From Vombatus ursinus (Eukaryota; Chordata; Mammalia; Diprotodontia; Vombatidae), in contig NW_020954556.1 of assembly GCF_900497805.2 (NCBI RefSeq), positions 62,594,447 to 62,658,446 of the forward strand: a stretch of 64,000 nucleotides of DNA, in the 5' to 3' direction. Below, one piece after another: positions 12,000 through 24,794 of the stretch. Each line of letters starts with the position of its first letter. Position 1 is the stretch's first letter. Both the position numbers and the translations under genes were made by a program. The notes under the pieces were generated by a model that saw nothing but the letters and a program-made list of their open reading frames with translations, did not search any database and was not told the origin of the DNA.

Positions 12000-14900
12000 A
12001 TTAGAGACAAATGGAGAAAAATATAACCCAACTCATAACTTCAAATGTGAGTGGATTAAACAATTCAATAAGACAAAACAGATTGATAAGAAAACAAACC
12101 TCTACAATCTATTGCATTTTAAAAAATTGAAAAATAAAGACATACACAAAATAAAACTGAAGGGATAGAAAACAAATTTACTTTGCATCAAGTAAATCCA
12201 AAAAAGCAGGAGTTGCAATCATGTTAGAGGAACCAGAGGAATCACTGACAACAAACTAGCATGAGAAATAAACTTATACATTCCAAAAGCCTTAGCATCC
12301 AAATTCACAAAGGAAATATTACGCTACAAGAAGACATAGCCAGTAATATACTAGTGACAGGAAATATCAATAGCCCTTTCTAGGTTTCAGTTAAATCTAA
12401 CAGAAAGATATACAAAAGGGAGAATATTGAAAAGGCGAATGACTGGAGAAACTAAAGTTAAAACACTTACTGTGTTTTATAAATGGAACTGCAAAAAAAT
12501 TTACATATTTCTTAACACCACATGGAATTTTTATAAAAATTGACCATGTATTAGGGCACAGAGATATTGCAAACAAATGTAAAAAGGCAAGAATAATTAA
12601 AATATCCTTTATAGACCATAACACAATAAAAATAGTCATTGGTTCAGGCACCACAAACAGAAGACACAGACCCAAATGGGAACTTAACATTGAAATCCTA
12701 AATAATGCATGGGTCAAAGAACAAATCATAGAAACTGTAATTATGTTAAAGAAAATAAAATGATGAAATAACATACCAAAATTTCAGTGATATAGCTAAA
12801 GCAATCCTAAGGAGGGGGGAGAGGAGAATTACATCCTACAAACACTCATTAACTAAATAGAAAAAGAAAAGATTAATAAACTGAGTATGCATTTTTAAAA
12901 ATTGAAAGGCCAACAAATAAGCTAAAATATGCACAGAAGAGGAGATATTAAAAATTAGAAGAGAAATAAATTGAAAACAAATGACCCATAGAAACAGTAA
13001 ATAAAACTAAAAGCTAATGCTTTGAATATATATGTATATATATATAAATCTCATAAAAAATCAGGATAAAAAGAATAATCAGAACATATCATATGCAGTT
13101 ATATACTCACAAAACTGGAAACACAAAAGGAATAGAAGAATGCCTTCAAAAGAATAAAATACACAAACTAACAGAAGACCAGAAATAGATCTTAAATAAC
13201 CTGATTTCAGAGAAGGAAACAAAATCTAGCTATAGAGAAACAAGTAAAGAAAAAACTCTTCATCCTGATGCACAGAATTCTATCAAAACTTTAAAGAACA
13301 ATTAGTACTCATACTTTGCAAATTATTTTCAAAACTGAAAAAGAAACAACCCTATCGGAATCCTTTTATTAGAAAACTTAGTCCTAAATTCCTAAAGCAG
13401 GAAAAAGATAAAACACAGAAGGAAAACTACAAGCCAATATGATTAAAGAATATTGAGCCAAAAATTTTTAACAAAATCCTGTCAAACAGACATTTTTTAA
13501 TGCTATACCAAGTGAATTGCCAAGAGGATAATTTTTTATAGAACTTGATAAAATAATAACAAAATTCATTTGTAAAAACAAAAGATATCAAGGGAAATGA
13601 TAAACAGAAGGAGAGATTAAGGGTGAATCAAACTTACAGACCTCAAACTGTATTATAAAGCAGCAGTCATCAAACTTGCTTAGTACTGGTTTAAAAAAAA
13701 AAATATATATATATATATATCAATGGAACAGACTAGACAAAGGAGAATATGAAACAATGGACCTCAATAGCCCAGTTGTGATAAAATAGAAAACATAAAT
13801 TACCTAGGAAAAAAAATGTATTTGATAAAACTTCTGGGAAAACTGGAAAGCAGATTGACAGGAGTTGAGGTTAGACCAACGTCTTACTCCACACTCCATA
13901 AAACATTCTAAATGAATACATGGCCTCAGTAATAAAGATCATACCATTAAAAAAATTGGAAGAGAATCAAAGTATACTTCATACAACTGTAGGTAGGACA
14001 TTTATGGTTAACAAAACAAGAGAGGCAATTAAAAAAGATAAAATAGATAACTGATTACTTGAAACTGAAACACCTGCATAGACAAGATTAATACATCTAG
14101 GATAAGAAAGGAAGTAGTAGGATGAGGAAAAATGTTTGTATAAAATTTCTCTGATAAGGATTTAGTATACAAAATATAGAAAAATAAATACATATAAGAT
14201 AAATAGCCACTCTGCAACAGATAATCAAAGGATATGAACAAACAATTCTCAAAAGAAGAATAACAAAGTATTCACAACTGCATGAAAGAATGATCTAAAT
14301 CACTAATAATAAGAAAAATACAAGTGAAAATAACTCTGAGGTTTCACTTCACACTCTGCAAATTGGCAAAGATGGCAAAAAAGTTAGTACACAATGTTGG
14401 AGGAGTGGTAGACTGATAGACACATGTGTTATTGGTGAATCTATGAGATGATACAACCATTTTGGAAAGCAATTTGGAATTATGGAAATAAAGTGACTAA
14501 GGTCTGTACCCTTTGAACCAGACTCTATTTCTGGGCTTGTACCTTAAGGAAGCCATCGATAAGAAGAAAGTCTCTGATGCCGAGTGAAGTGAACAGAACC
14601 AAGAGAATGCTGTACGCAGTAACAGCCACCTTGTGGGATGCCTAACTTTGATAGACTTAGCCCTTCTTAGCAATGCAAGGATCTAAGATATCTCCAAAAG
14701 TCTCAAGACGGAAAATGCTATCCACATCCAGAGGAAGAACTATGGAGTTTGAATGCAGATCAAAGCATACTATTTGCTCTTTTTTTTTCCTTCTATTTTG
14801 TTTTGTTTCCTCTTTCTTGTGGTCCTTTCTATTGGTTCTAATTCTTCCTTACAACATGACCAATGTGAAAATATGTTTAATAGGAATGTATATGTATAGC

Positions 14901-15025
14901 CTATAGCAGATTGCGTGCCATCTTGGGGAGGGAGGTGGGAAGGGAGGGGGAGAAAAATTTAATCAAAAGTTTATGGAAATGATTGTTGATAAATCAAAAT
15001 AAATTTATTTAAAAAAAAAAAGAAA
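12000..15025 (+). mobile_element. L1 ORF2 remnant with 3' UTR and poly-A
   Basis: Near 12140-12230 the frame gives an HKIKLKG...KKAGVAIM pattern, as in the L1 endonuclease. Near 12530-12720 pieces read DHVLGHRDIANKCKKARIIK and RPKWELNIEILNNAWVKEQI. Near 14230-14480 the C-terminal part resembles LRFHFTLCKLAKMAKK. The 3' UTR (from about 14580) has CACATCCAGAGGAAGAACTA, a T-rich block, GGGAGGGAGGTGGGAAGGGA and an A-run at 15012-15022. Many stops and frameshifts; not active. Confidence 0.8.
13683..13721. repeat. A-run and (AT)n within L1
   Basis: A poly-A stretch followed by TATATATATA. A similar TATATATATA tract lies near 13027-13046. Confidence 0.85.
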
Positions 15026-15039
15026 AGAAGAAGAAAAAG

Positions 15040-15720
15040 AAAATCTCCTGGGAAAAAGTTTGGCAGAAACTAGGTATAAACCAACATGACACACCCTATA
15101 TCAAGATAAGATCAAAATGGGCACATGATTTAGACATAGAGGGTGATATCATAAGCAAATCAGGGGAGCATGAAATATTTTACCTGTCAGATCTATGAAT
15201 AAGGGAAGAATTTGTGATCAAACAAAACATAGAGAGCATTATGGGAAATAAAATGGATAATTTTGATTACGTTAAATTAAAAAGGTTTTGTACAAACAAA
15301 ATCGAAGCAGCCAAGAATAGAAGAAAAGCAGAAAACTGGAGAAAAATTTTTTACAGCAAGTTTCTCTGATAAAGGCCTCATTTCCCAAATATATAAAGAA
15401 CTGAAGTCAAATGAGTCAATACCCAATTGATAAATGATCAAAGGATATGAATAGGCGGTATTCAGAAGAAGAAAACAAAGTTATCTATAATCACATGCTC
15501 TAAATCACTATTGATTAGAGAAACATAGATTAAAATAGCTCTGACCTAAAACAAACTCACACCAATCAGATTGACTAACATGACAGAAAAGGGAAATGTT
15601 GGAGGGGAGATAGAAAAAGTGGGACACTGATGCACTGTTGGTAAAGTTGTGAACTGATCCAAACATTCTGGAGAGCAATTTGGGACTATGCAGTGTGTAT
15701 ACCCTTTGACCGAGCAATAC
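15040..15720 (+). mobile_element. L1 ORF2 3' part, left half of a split copy
   Basis: Carries typical L1 ORF2 C-terminal sequence (GGAAAAAGTTTGGCAGAAAC, TTTCTCTGATAAAGGCCTCA, AGGATATGAATAGGCGG). The copy resumes at 16283 after the solo LTR: ATACC/ACTACTTGGTCTGTATCCC reads through once the LTR is set aside. Confidence 0.85.
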
Positions 15721-16278
15721 TGATGAGAATGGGATCTGGACCCCAAAACAGAAAAACCCTGGACTTTCTCACATGGACAAATCTCTGGTGTTCACCTGAG
15801 GCTATAATCCTATCAACTGGCCTTTCATTGTGACTATGCCCAATCTCCTAATTCTCTGTTACCCTTAACCTAGCCTACCCCTCCATTGTCTTACCTCCTT
15901 ATGGCCCCAGTCAATTCCCATACTTAATCCTAGCTAGGTTCCATTCTCCCTTGGCCACGTGGTCCAGGCTCTGGTATTCTATCACCTCACAATCCCTGGA
16001 GACTACTTGGCCACTCCTAGATCTCTCCCACAGTCTTTCTGAATATAAAGTTCATCTTGTCTCCATTAAGGGGCTCAGATTCTTAAAATCTAGCCACTGT
16101 TCAGAGTCTTATAATCTAGTCAATAGCTCACTAATGTTCAGATTCCTTAAGAGTCTGGCCAATATGGAGGATGTTCTAATAAACCTTGTCTTTGGCTGAA
16201 AGAAGGCTTGGGTTGAATTCTTTTGGGCAGGACCTGCATGTTGTGATTTTGGGGTCCCAGCACCCCTAAACCTCAACA
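15721..16278 (+). mobile_element. Solo LTR of an endogenous retrovirus (class I-like)
   Basis: Begins TGATGAGAATGGGATC and ends CCTAAACCTCAACA, with a near-perfect 4-bp target duplication (ATAC at 15717-15720, ATAT at 16279-16282). An AATAAA lies near 16176. It interrupts an L1 copy, so it is younger than that L1. The same family occurs at 32359 and 36177. No internal viral region is present, as expected after recombination between two LTRs. The 4-bp duplication suits gammaretrovirus-like elements. Confidence 0.88.
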
Positions 16279-16282
16279 ATAT

Positions 16283-16900
16283 CACTACTTGGTCTGTATC
16301 CCAAAGAGAAAAGGATCAATTTGTACAAAAATATTTTAGCAGCTCTTTTTGTGGTGGTTGAAAATTGGAAATTGAAGGGATGCCTATCATTGTGATGAAA
16401 TACTATTGTGCTATAAGAAATGACAAGCAGGATGCTTTCAGAAAACCTGGAAAGACTTACATGAACTGATACAAAGTGAAGTGAGCAGAACCAGGAGAAC
16501 AGTATACACAGTAACGGCAATATTATATGATGACCAGTTGTGAATGACTTAGCTATTCTCAACAGTACAGTGATCCAAGACAGTTCAGAAGGACTTACGA
16601 TGAAAAATGCTATCCACCATCAGAGGAAGAATTGATGGAGTCTTAATGCCAGTCAAAGCATACTTTTTTAAACTTTGTTTTTCTTGGCTTTTTTTTTCTT
16701 TTTGGTCTGTTTTTTCTTTTGCAATGTAGGAATTTGGAAATATGTTTTGCATGATTGAACATGTATAATCTATATCTAATTGCTTGCTATCTCAGAAAGG
16801 GAAGAGAGGAAGGAGGGAGAGAATTTGGAACTAAAATGATTTTTTAACCAAAGTTAAAAATTATTTTTACATATAATTTGAAAAAATATATATTAAATTT
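16283..16900 (+). mobile_element. L1 ORF2 3' part and 3' UTR, right half of a split copy
   Basis: Continues the L1 copy of 15040-15720: ACATGAACTGATACAAAGTG, GAGCAGAACCAGGAGAACAG, GAGGAAGAATTGATGGAGT, then the T-rich 3' UTR and GAAGAGAGGAAGGAGGGAG. Confidence 0.85.
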
Positions 16901-16904
16901 TTTT

Positions 16905-17478
16905 CCAAAAAAATTACCCCAGCACTTTTTGTGATAGCAAATATTTGGAAACAAAGCAGATGCCCTTCAATTGGAGGATGGCTAAACAAATTGTGGTACA
17001 TGAATGTGATGGAATATTACTGTGCTATAAGAAATTATGTGTGTGATAAGTACAGAGAACATGGAAAGAGCTACATCAACTGCTACATAATGAAATAAAC
17101 AGAGCCAAAGAAACAAAACCAAGAAAACAATATGTAGAATAACTAATAATTTACATGGAAGAACTACACACTAAAAAATCAAAAGTAAAGATAACAAAAG
17201 TATAAAGATCATGCAGAACTAGAAGAGATGTGAGAAGATACTTCCAACCCATTCCTTCCTGGAAGATGGGAGTTGCATGTGTGTAACACATTACACATGT
17301 TTTCAGACTTTCTCAATGTAATCAATCAGTTGTGCTGATTGTTGTTTTTTTCCCTCTTTAAAAAACACTATTTTTTTTAAATGGGTTGTTTCTCTGGGAA
17401 AAAGGGGAGGGATACTTCAGATAACTATGATGATGTAAGAAACAAGAGCTATCAATAAAAACTTATTAAAAAAATTTT
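16905..17478 (+). mobile_element. L1 3' end, a different subfamily
   Basis: Third L1 3' end in a row: GATGGCTAAACAAATTGTGG, CATGAATGTGATGGAATATT, ACATCAACTGCTACATAATG and ATCAATAAAAACTTATT at the end. Confidence 0.75.
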
Positions 17479-17490
17479 AAAGAATTACTG

Positions 17491-17704
17491 AGGGGCAGCT
17501 AGGTGGCACAGTGGATAGGGCACTGGCCCCGGAGTCAGGAGGACCTGAGCTCAAATCTGGCCTCAGACACTTGACACTTACTAGCTGTGTGACTCTGGGC
17601 AAGTCACTTACCCCCATTGCCTAGCAAAAAACAAGCAAACAAGCAAAAAACCTAAACCACTTAACCCTATTGCCTAGCAAAAATAAATAAATAAACAAAC
17701 AAAA
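17491..17704 (+). mobile_element. Marsupial tRNA/CORE SINE, full copy with target duplication
   Basis: Starts AGGGGCAGCTAGGTGGCACA and ends in a tail of AAAC and AAAT units. It is flanked by the exact repeat AAAGAATTACTG at 17479-17490 and 17705-17716. A second partial CACTTAACCCTATTGCCTAG lies near 17656, so the tail part is partly doubled. Confidence 0.95.
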
Positions 17705-17716
17705 AAAGAATTACTG

Positions 17717-18075
17717 GGAGAATATTCTTCCAGAAAGTAAGATTTTAGCTGAGACTTGGAAGAAGCCAGGAGGTGAAAATGAGTAGGGAAAGCATTCCAG
17801 TCATGGGGTACAGCCAGGAAAAAATTCGTGGAGTCTGCAGATGGAGTGTTTTCTAAAAACAACAGCAAGAAGGCCACTGTGTGGCTGTATGGAGTAGAGG
17901 GGAGTGAAGTGTAAGAAGACTTGGAAGGGTTGGAAGAGGCCTGATTATGAATGGTTTTAAGAAATTAAGGATTTTATATTCAATACAAAGTTAATAGAGA
18001 ACCACTAGACTTACTGAGTAGGGTGAGTGTCATAGTCAGACTTTCACTTTAGGAATATGATTTTAGCAACTGGTA
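17717..18075 (+). mobile_element. Unclassified interspersed repeat, middle part
   Basis: Has GATTTTAGCTGAGACTTGGA, GGGAAAGCATTCCAGTCATG, AACAGCAAGAAGGCCACTG and AGGATTTTATATTCAA, typical of an old repeat common in mammals whose class I cannot name. The 3' part of the family is at 51480-52195. Confidence 0.6.
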
Positions 18076-18142
18076 CATGTATGTAAGAAAAGGCTGATCA
18101 AAGACCCTTCCTCCCCCCAACCAACTGGGGCCCACCAATCTA

Positions 18143-18248
18143 CTTGATGAAATGCAAGGATGTAAAGCATTGTTTTTGCCTTTCTTTGTATCCCCAGTGC
18201 TTAGCACAATATCAGGCACTTAAGAGCTTGATAAATGTCTGTTAATTT
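18143..18248 (+). mobile_element. L2 3'-end fragment
   Basis: TTTGTATCCCCAGTGCTTAG, CACAATATCAGGCACTTAAG and TTGATAAATGTCTGTTAATT match the L2 3' end. Confidence 0.75.
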
Positions 18249-18249
18249 G

Positions 18250-19744
18250 GCCAAAATAGTGAGGCAGAAGTTTATGTTGATTTCAGACTTGGAGAGATTT
18301 CATTTGCAGCTGGTAAGAGTGAGAATGAGGTATAAGAGCAAGCTACTTTCAAATTTTGGTTAATTTGCATCTTGTAAAAGTTGTGTTCCTTTAGGAATCA
18401 TAAAAGGGTGAGTCCCTTTTTCAGACTTTGATTGGTTCATTTGCATATGAAAGAGTCAGGATACTTGGCTGAGGATTGATAGAGACAATATACTGGTCTC
18501 CGGCAGTTGTAGCTTTCCTGAGAGTGTAAAACTTAAAAGAATGCATCTGCAGAGTCAAGAAAAGAGCCAGCTATGGAGGAAGAACATAGCTCTTGAGAAC
18601 TTGGGCCCCTAATAGAGTGCATTGAGTCAAGGGAGATTTTTTCCCTCCCCACTCCCACCAGTGGCTTTTTTCAGCAAAAGCATAAAGCTAGACAGATTCC
18701 AGAAGAGTAATTGAGTCCAGTAAGTAATAGAAGACAGAGTTTAGCATCTGGAGCTGGGAGATAGCAGGCCTCAGTTTTGAGACTCCCACTTCTCTATATA
18801 GGTGTGAGCTCTGCTTCCTTCTAAAAGAGCATAGCAATTCCCCAAGCCCAAGATTTCAACTGATTTAGAAGCTGGAGATGGTAGAGACCATGTCAAAATG
18901 AAGTGCCCCACCCAGTATAGAGCAAGACCACGGAGCCCAGTGGAACAAATTTCCAAGCAGAATTCAAACTATCTTCCTAAAATCCCCACCTCCTTCTCCC
19001 ATCACTCCACCAAACAGTTAATCATTTTTTGTCTTATCTTAATGATAATCTCATCTTTCTTCCATGTGAAGGAACTAACCTTGGGAAAAATCTATTCTGC
19101 ATGTTATTTTCAATGACAAGGGTTAACTAGTTGTTGGGGAATCTTTGTAGAAAGTGATTGACTATTTGTCACTTTCTTGTGATAGCAAAGTAGAAAATCA
19201 GGAATAACTTGACATGCAACCCAGATTTTGGGAACAGATTTCAAAGAATTCAGAGAAAGGATCAGTAGGTTCCTATGGAAGTAGGTTCCATAGTTATAGT
19301 CAGTTCAGGAAGGATTCAAGAATAAAATTCTGAAGACCCAAAGAGGAACAATTCTAATGAGTGATATCATAGGGACATTAATGTGAACATACTGGGAAAT
19401 CACCGACAAATTTGCATTCAAATAAGATATATATAGACTATGGAAATAAGGGCAGGTAGCAGATAACAGATGATGAACACAAGATAATTCAGTACTGTAA
19501 GAATAATATCAAGAGTGCTAAAATTTAAAGTGATCTGGGACCGGCAAGAAAAGATAAAGACAATGAAAAGAGTTTTTGTTTAACCACCAGATGGCATTGA
19601 CAGTCATTCTCCGACATGTCCCATACTTAGTCTAATGGTTCGCTATATTCCCTAACAGGACAGAAGTGCTGAGTAAGTGCTGTATTCTCTACTGTTACCA
19701 AAGAATCAGTCATCTTCTGTCTCTTAGCTCTACCTCTATAGGGC
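18250..19744. other. Unrecognised intergenic stretch
   Basis: No coding signal and no repeat I can name. GATTGGTTCATTTGCATATG at about 18430-18449 joins a CCAAT-type box (reverse) to an octamer-like ATTTGCAT, and a CTCF-like core lies at 19584. Confidence 0.4.
19584..19596 (+). promoter_or_regulatory. CTCF-like core motif
   Basis: CCACCAGATGGCA fits the CTCF core CCASYAGRKGGCR at every position. Single motif match; occupancy unknown. Confidence 0.35.
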
Positions 19745-19868
19745 AACCCCGAAGATAAGCTCTGTGAAGATAGTGACTGTTTCATTTTTACTTTTTACCT
19801 TCAGTGCTCAGCACAGTGCCCAGCACATAGTAAGCACTTAATAAATGTGCATTAATTGCTTGACTGCC
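19745..19868 (+). mobile_element. L2 3'-end fragment
   Basis: AAGATAAGCTCTGTGAAGAT, CAGTGCTCAGCACAGTGCCC and AGCACATAGTAAGCACTTAA. Confidence 0.85.
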
Positions 19869-19869
19869 A

Positions 19870-21414
19870 AGGTATTTGTGTGAAATTGGGGTCTGGTGCA
19901 TAAGTACACCCTATCAGCTTGCTAAGAAGATGGAGCCTCAGTGTGGAGGATGCTAGGGACTTACATTCAGGAGATGGTGATGAAGAGGGAAGAAAGTGTA
20001 TTAGAGAGATTGAAGCATGTGTGAATATTCTTTAACTGGTTATGGTTGGTCTAGCAGATAGTTAGAAAGAGCCTTTTTCTATGGGCTGCATTACCAGAAC
20101 TATTGGTGTCTTCAAAAGGGCCTGAGTCAGCTACATGTCTTTTTTGCTCTATTTAAAATAGAGGGTGGTGGAGGGCTCAGTGACTCAGAGAGTAAAATCA
20201 CGTGGAGGGACTTAAAACTTCCTTCCTCCTCTAAGGCCATCTGGGTTTTAAGAAATGGGACCTCCTTGAATTTTTTGTTCATTTTTCTTCATTCTTTATG
20301 CTGAGAATATAATCTCCAAATCTGAGAGTTTCAAAAGCCAGATTTAGCCATGGAAATCTGGGAGTTCAGATCCATGCTGAGTTTTGTAATTAATGCACCA
20401 TCAATGTCCTGAGGAGCAAGGAGCAAGGAGTAACTTTTGGGAATGACATTCAGGACCCCAGCCCTATGGAAGGATTCATCTAACAGCAGTGCCACCTTTG
20501 AACATGAGGTGGGAACAATAACTAGTAACTGAGCTAAGTTTTAAACCTAGTCTCTCCCTCACTCCTAGAAACTAAGGTGGAGTAGAGAGATAATGTCCCT
20601 GAGATGTTGGGGAAAATACTTGTATATTCTTGCTATATCTTTGAAGTAGATATTCCTTTGTAAAAAGCAAACAATATCAAGGGGTCAAATGGAACTAGAG
20701 TGCTCGTTACTGCCCCCCACCCCTGCCAAATGGAGAAACACAATTAGTAGAAGTTCAAGTTAATAAAATAGAAAAGAGATACCACCTGAATCTTGAAGGG
20801 GAGATATAACAGGCCTAGTCTCGAGGGAATGGGGCCAGAGCATACTTTTTACATATGTATTTATAGATCTACTCAATTAAAACAAGCTCTGAGCCCCCCC
20901 CCCGTACATAAACCCTACCTACTTCTGCACAAGCAAGTTTTACTATGTCATAGTCATGTGACTTTGGCATAATGGATTTTACTCTAGAGAAACATTGAGA
21001 CTTGCTTGGATACCATATGCAGCATTTTATAAAAGAATATGTAAAGCGGGGAGACAGAGATATTTGTTGCCCACCCCCCCATTTCAGTTGATGTAGTCAT
21101 AGGATATAGACATAGATGATAAAGTATTGCCAGAGTAGCAACTTGTTATCACTTGGTGACCCTTTTGGTAAATATGACATCTTTCTCTGGTGGTATTAAT
21201 GGGAACCTGGCCATTGGTGAGCAAACAAAATAAAATTAATCACATCTCTGGGTGACTAAATAGCTAAACTTTAGAGACAGTTGCACAGTTGGACAGTACA
21301 AGAGAAAGACAGAAGTCAGAAAAAATATTGCTATTGACTTCTTTGGGAGGAAGAGGGATTTTCTCTCTTTTCCCCTAAAAAAAGAAATTCAGCCATGGAG
21401 CTACATGCCCAAGA
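19870..21414. other. Unrecognised intergenic stretch
   Basis: I see no exon, repeat or regulatory pattern I can defend in these 1.5 kb. Short C-runs occur at about 20886-20895 and 21073-21080. Confidence 0.4.
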
Positions 21415-21590
21415 GGCATGTAGAGAGGTAGTGGCCCAGTGGATAGAATGCTAGGCCTGGAGTCAGGAGGACCTGGGTTCAAATTCAGCCTCAGATACTT
21501 CCTAGCGGTATGACCCTAGACAAGTCACTTAACCTCTGTCTGCTTTGGTTTCCTTAGCTGTGAAATGAAGATTCCCTTCCTTTGTATTTT
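21415..21590 (+). mobile_element. Older tRNA/CORE SINE
   Basis: GGAGTCAGGAGGACCTGGGT, TGACCCTAGACAAGTCACTT and GGTTTCCTTAGCTGTGAAAT. Confidence 0.85.
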
Positions 21591-21594
21591 TTTT

Positions 21595-21850
21595 TTTTTG
21601 AAGTAGCTAGGGAAAACAGCCAGGAAGACCAGAGTTCAGATTTGGCCTCAGACAACTAGTGTCACCTTCAGCAAATCATTTTACATCTGTTTGGCTCAGT
21701 TTCTTCAATTATAAAATAAAAATAATAAGAACAGCTACTTCACAGGATTGTTGTCAGGACCAAACGACATATTAGTAAATACTATCTGTGTGCTTAGCAC
21801 AATGCCTAGCACACAGTAAATGCCATATACATTCTTATTCCCTTCCTATC
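21595..21850 (+). mobile_element. THER/MIR-type SINE
   Basis: TTTGGCCTCAGACAACTAGT, CTCAGTTTCTTCAATTATAA, CTACTTCACAGGATTGTTGT and CTTAGCACAATGCCTAGCAC. Confidence 0.8.
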
Positions 21851-21859
21851 TTGTATGCC

Positions 21860-23735
21860 ATCTTAGTAAATATTTTCACTAAGAGCTAATTGTATCAGAT
21901 GGGTTACTATTAATTGGAAGTACACTGGTAGGAGCTTGTGAACATTACTAGTAAGTACTCAGACCTACAGGATACTCCAGAACCTTTGGGAGTAGCAGCA
22001 GCCTTCTGGGGATTCAATCTTACAAGTACAATAGCAAGTTTGGAGATGAGTCCAAATAGGGTATTACCTATAAATTGATAATAAATGAAAAGTACTTAAT
22101 AACTAGAAAGCAATGCATAATAATACAATGAAGCACCTACTGAGCAGATGAGCCTTCCACACTTTTAAAATCTGGAAGTCCCTAATTCCTTCAACACATA
22201 GAATCAGTCTGGATCTAGAAGTTCTAGGAAATGCACAATTTAAGCTTCTTTAGTTCCCTGTTACTATTGCTGTTTGTTAACTATTACTATTTGAGAAGAT
22301 ATGTTGCTAAACAACCTTATTTATTGCAGCTTAAATTAGTTTCAGTTCAGATTGGTTTAGAAATGACAGTCTCAAGTTTGACTTTTATGTAAGTATATGG
22401 TAAAAGTATTTATTATTAAGACAGTAAAATAGTATTAAGATTAGTAAATAGAATAGAATTAGTGTTACTAAATCCCAATAGATAACAATAATATACTTAA
22501 GTCTCAATCAGTATCAAATCTTGTCACAATCAATCATCTACATCTGGATCACATGGTCTGAGGAGTCTGTTTTCAGCTTCTAAAGTCTCAACAGGAAAAT
22601 CTTGGGCTACACGTCTGCACCTCGGGGTAGACTCAGAAGATAAAGTCAGAGCTACCTGCTTTTAGTAGTTCCTTCTAACAAAGAAAGCAGTTTGCCAAAA
22701 TAAATGTGCAATCTGTGGGGAAGGAGCTGTTCTCATAGCTATGTTTGAGGGATTCCTATTTATGAATATCCAGTTCCTGGAGGGGTGGTCAGCCCTTCCT
22801 GGGAGCAAATACCATAAACAGTCCTTAACTATCTAACTAGGAATAAGATGAGCATGAAAAAACAGTCGGGGTCAAATTGCAGCCATACTGAGTGAGGTCA
22901 GAATGTCTTTTTTTAATTCATTCATCACAGAAGGCAAAAGAATAAATACTTGATACTGGACTCATGAGACAGGAGGCAGAAGAAGAACTCTCATCCTGTG
23001 ATTCCCAGCACAATAGCTTGGAACTTGGGATCCAATTGGATTTACGATGAAATGCAAACTGGAACTCAGTCATCTGGTCGTTGGCATGGATTTCTGACTA
23101 CTTCAGACCTTGAATAATCCATTTGGCTTGTCACTCTGACCTTTTTGAAAGCACACAGGGTTGTAGCCATCTCCAAAACTCTCTCACCCCTAAAAACAAG
23201 AAATAACAAATTTCGAAGAGCAGAGAAAGGAGCTACGTGTCAGCTCCAGCATAGGCAAGGGTGAAGCCTTTCCCTGTCCAAACCAAACTATCGCTCTCAA
23301 ATACAGTCAAGGAAAGAAAGAAAAAGACAAAGAGCCTCACTTTGGCTGCTTAGTGACTTTTAAATGCAAACCAGTTCTACTTCAGTAGCCAAACAACGGT
23401 TTCTATTCACTAAGTGTTTAGCAGATTGGAGCCAGTTAGAGGATGTCTGTGCATGCTCCATATTGGGGGCAGGGCCCTTCTCTTACATGTCATCATACTT
23501 TTCCAGAGGCTGAGAAGCCTCTGCCGAGTGGGCTAAAAGCAGGTAGAACATTCTGCACTTTCCCTGAGGATGGAGCTCCATTGGCCAGGCTCCATTATAT
23601 GACACAGACCTCAACTAAATGAGAGTGAGCCCTAGTGAAAGGTGCTAATATCGTTAAGTGATTTGAATAATCTCATCTCATTTCTGGTAGAAAATAAATT
23701 GGAAAACAATTGGGTTGCTTTGTCAGTCCCTGGGA
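21860..23735. other. Unrecognised intergenic stretch
   Basis: No stop-free exon with splice sites and no repeat family I can name. Some parts (about 22540-23000) have the even base mix of an old insertion, but I cannot identify it. Confidence 0.4.
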
Positions 23736-23739
23736 AAAT

Positions 23740-23860
23740 AATGATTATTTTCTGAGTGGGGAAAGCCCATTCTGATTCTGGTATTTCCTAGTTGTGTGAC
23801 CTTGTAGCAAATCCCTGCAAATCACTTAACTTCTCAGAATGTGAGCTTTCTCTCTAAGAT
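23740..23860 (+). mobile_element. Degraded MIR
   Basis: CCTAGTTGTGTGACCTTGTA and AATCACTTAACTTCTCAGAA. Confidence 0.6.
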
Positions 23861-24282
23861 GGAGATAAGAAAATTTGGATGAAATAGCTTCTAGCATTAT
23901 TCTGGGGGAAAACTTTGTAAATATTAAACCATTATGGAATCTTGTACATCTGTGTGACAGTTGTTTATTTTTATTACTCTTTTTCTGTTGTCAGAGAAAT
24001 TACACTATTTTTGAGTCACTCTACCACAGATCTGACCATGGAGTCAACTGGATGAGGAAGATCAAGTAGCTGGATCAAGATAGGCAAGAGCTCTAAGATA
24101 GAACTCTGAGATCTAGGAGAGATGGAGAGCTGTTACTCATCAAAGGTGACACTAAGACTCTCCTCCTTTAACTACAGACAGAAGAAAGTCTGGTCTGATG
24201 CTGTCAATAGAACCATGAGCCCTGCCAATCTGTTTCAACCCCAGTCAGAGCAAAAGAGGAACCTGATTGGGTCTGGTTGTTG

Positions 24283-24470
24283 CTCTTTGTTCTTTGTTCT
24301 TGAAGAGGACTGATGGTATCACGAGGGTGCTATCTTGACTTGCTTGTAAATTGGGTTTAAGTGAGGCAAAGCTGCACAAAGTCATCAGCCTCATTCTTTC
24401 CTTTAGAGTCATTGAAGTCCAGTGTCAAGACAAAAGTCAAAACTACCAGTGATGGTCCAGCAATTGGTTT
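24283..24470 (+). mobile_element. Marsupial-type repeat with tail-to-head CAAACAACAAC end
   Basis: TTGTTCTTGAAGAGGACTGA, ATCTTGACTTGCTTGTAAAT, GGGTTTAAGTGAGGCAAAGC and ACAAAGTCATCAGCCTCATT. The inverse of its left end recurs at 34080-34165. Class unknown to me. Confidence 0.6.
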
Positions 24471-24489
24471 GGTTGGGTGATAGTGAAAA

Positions 24490-24645
24490 GAATGTTGAGC
24501 CATGAGGAAGGAGGCAGTCATCTCAGTCCCCACTCTGATAATGACCAACTGTGTAATGCTGGGCAACCGTTCCTCATCTATAAAATGGGAAAAACAATAT
24601 TTGTGCATTGTCCAGAAGTGATATGCTCACCTAAGGGAATTTTTA
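24490..24645 (+). mobile_element. MIR-like SINE
   Basis: ACTGTGTAATGCTGGGCAA and CCTCATCTATAAAATGGGAA. Confidence 0.6.
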
Positions 24646-24794
24646 AAAAGAATACTTCCCACAGACATTAGCTGACATATTGGGAATAGCACAGAATTTT
24701 GCATGCATGTCCTCACTCCTAATTTTGGTATAGTCCAATACTCTTTCCTGGACCCTCTTCTCTTTTCTCATCATTATCTGTGCAGAATACAAAA

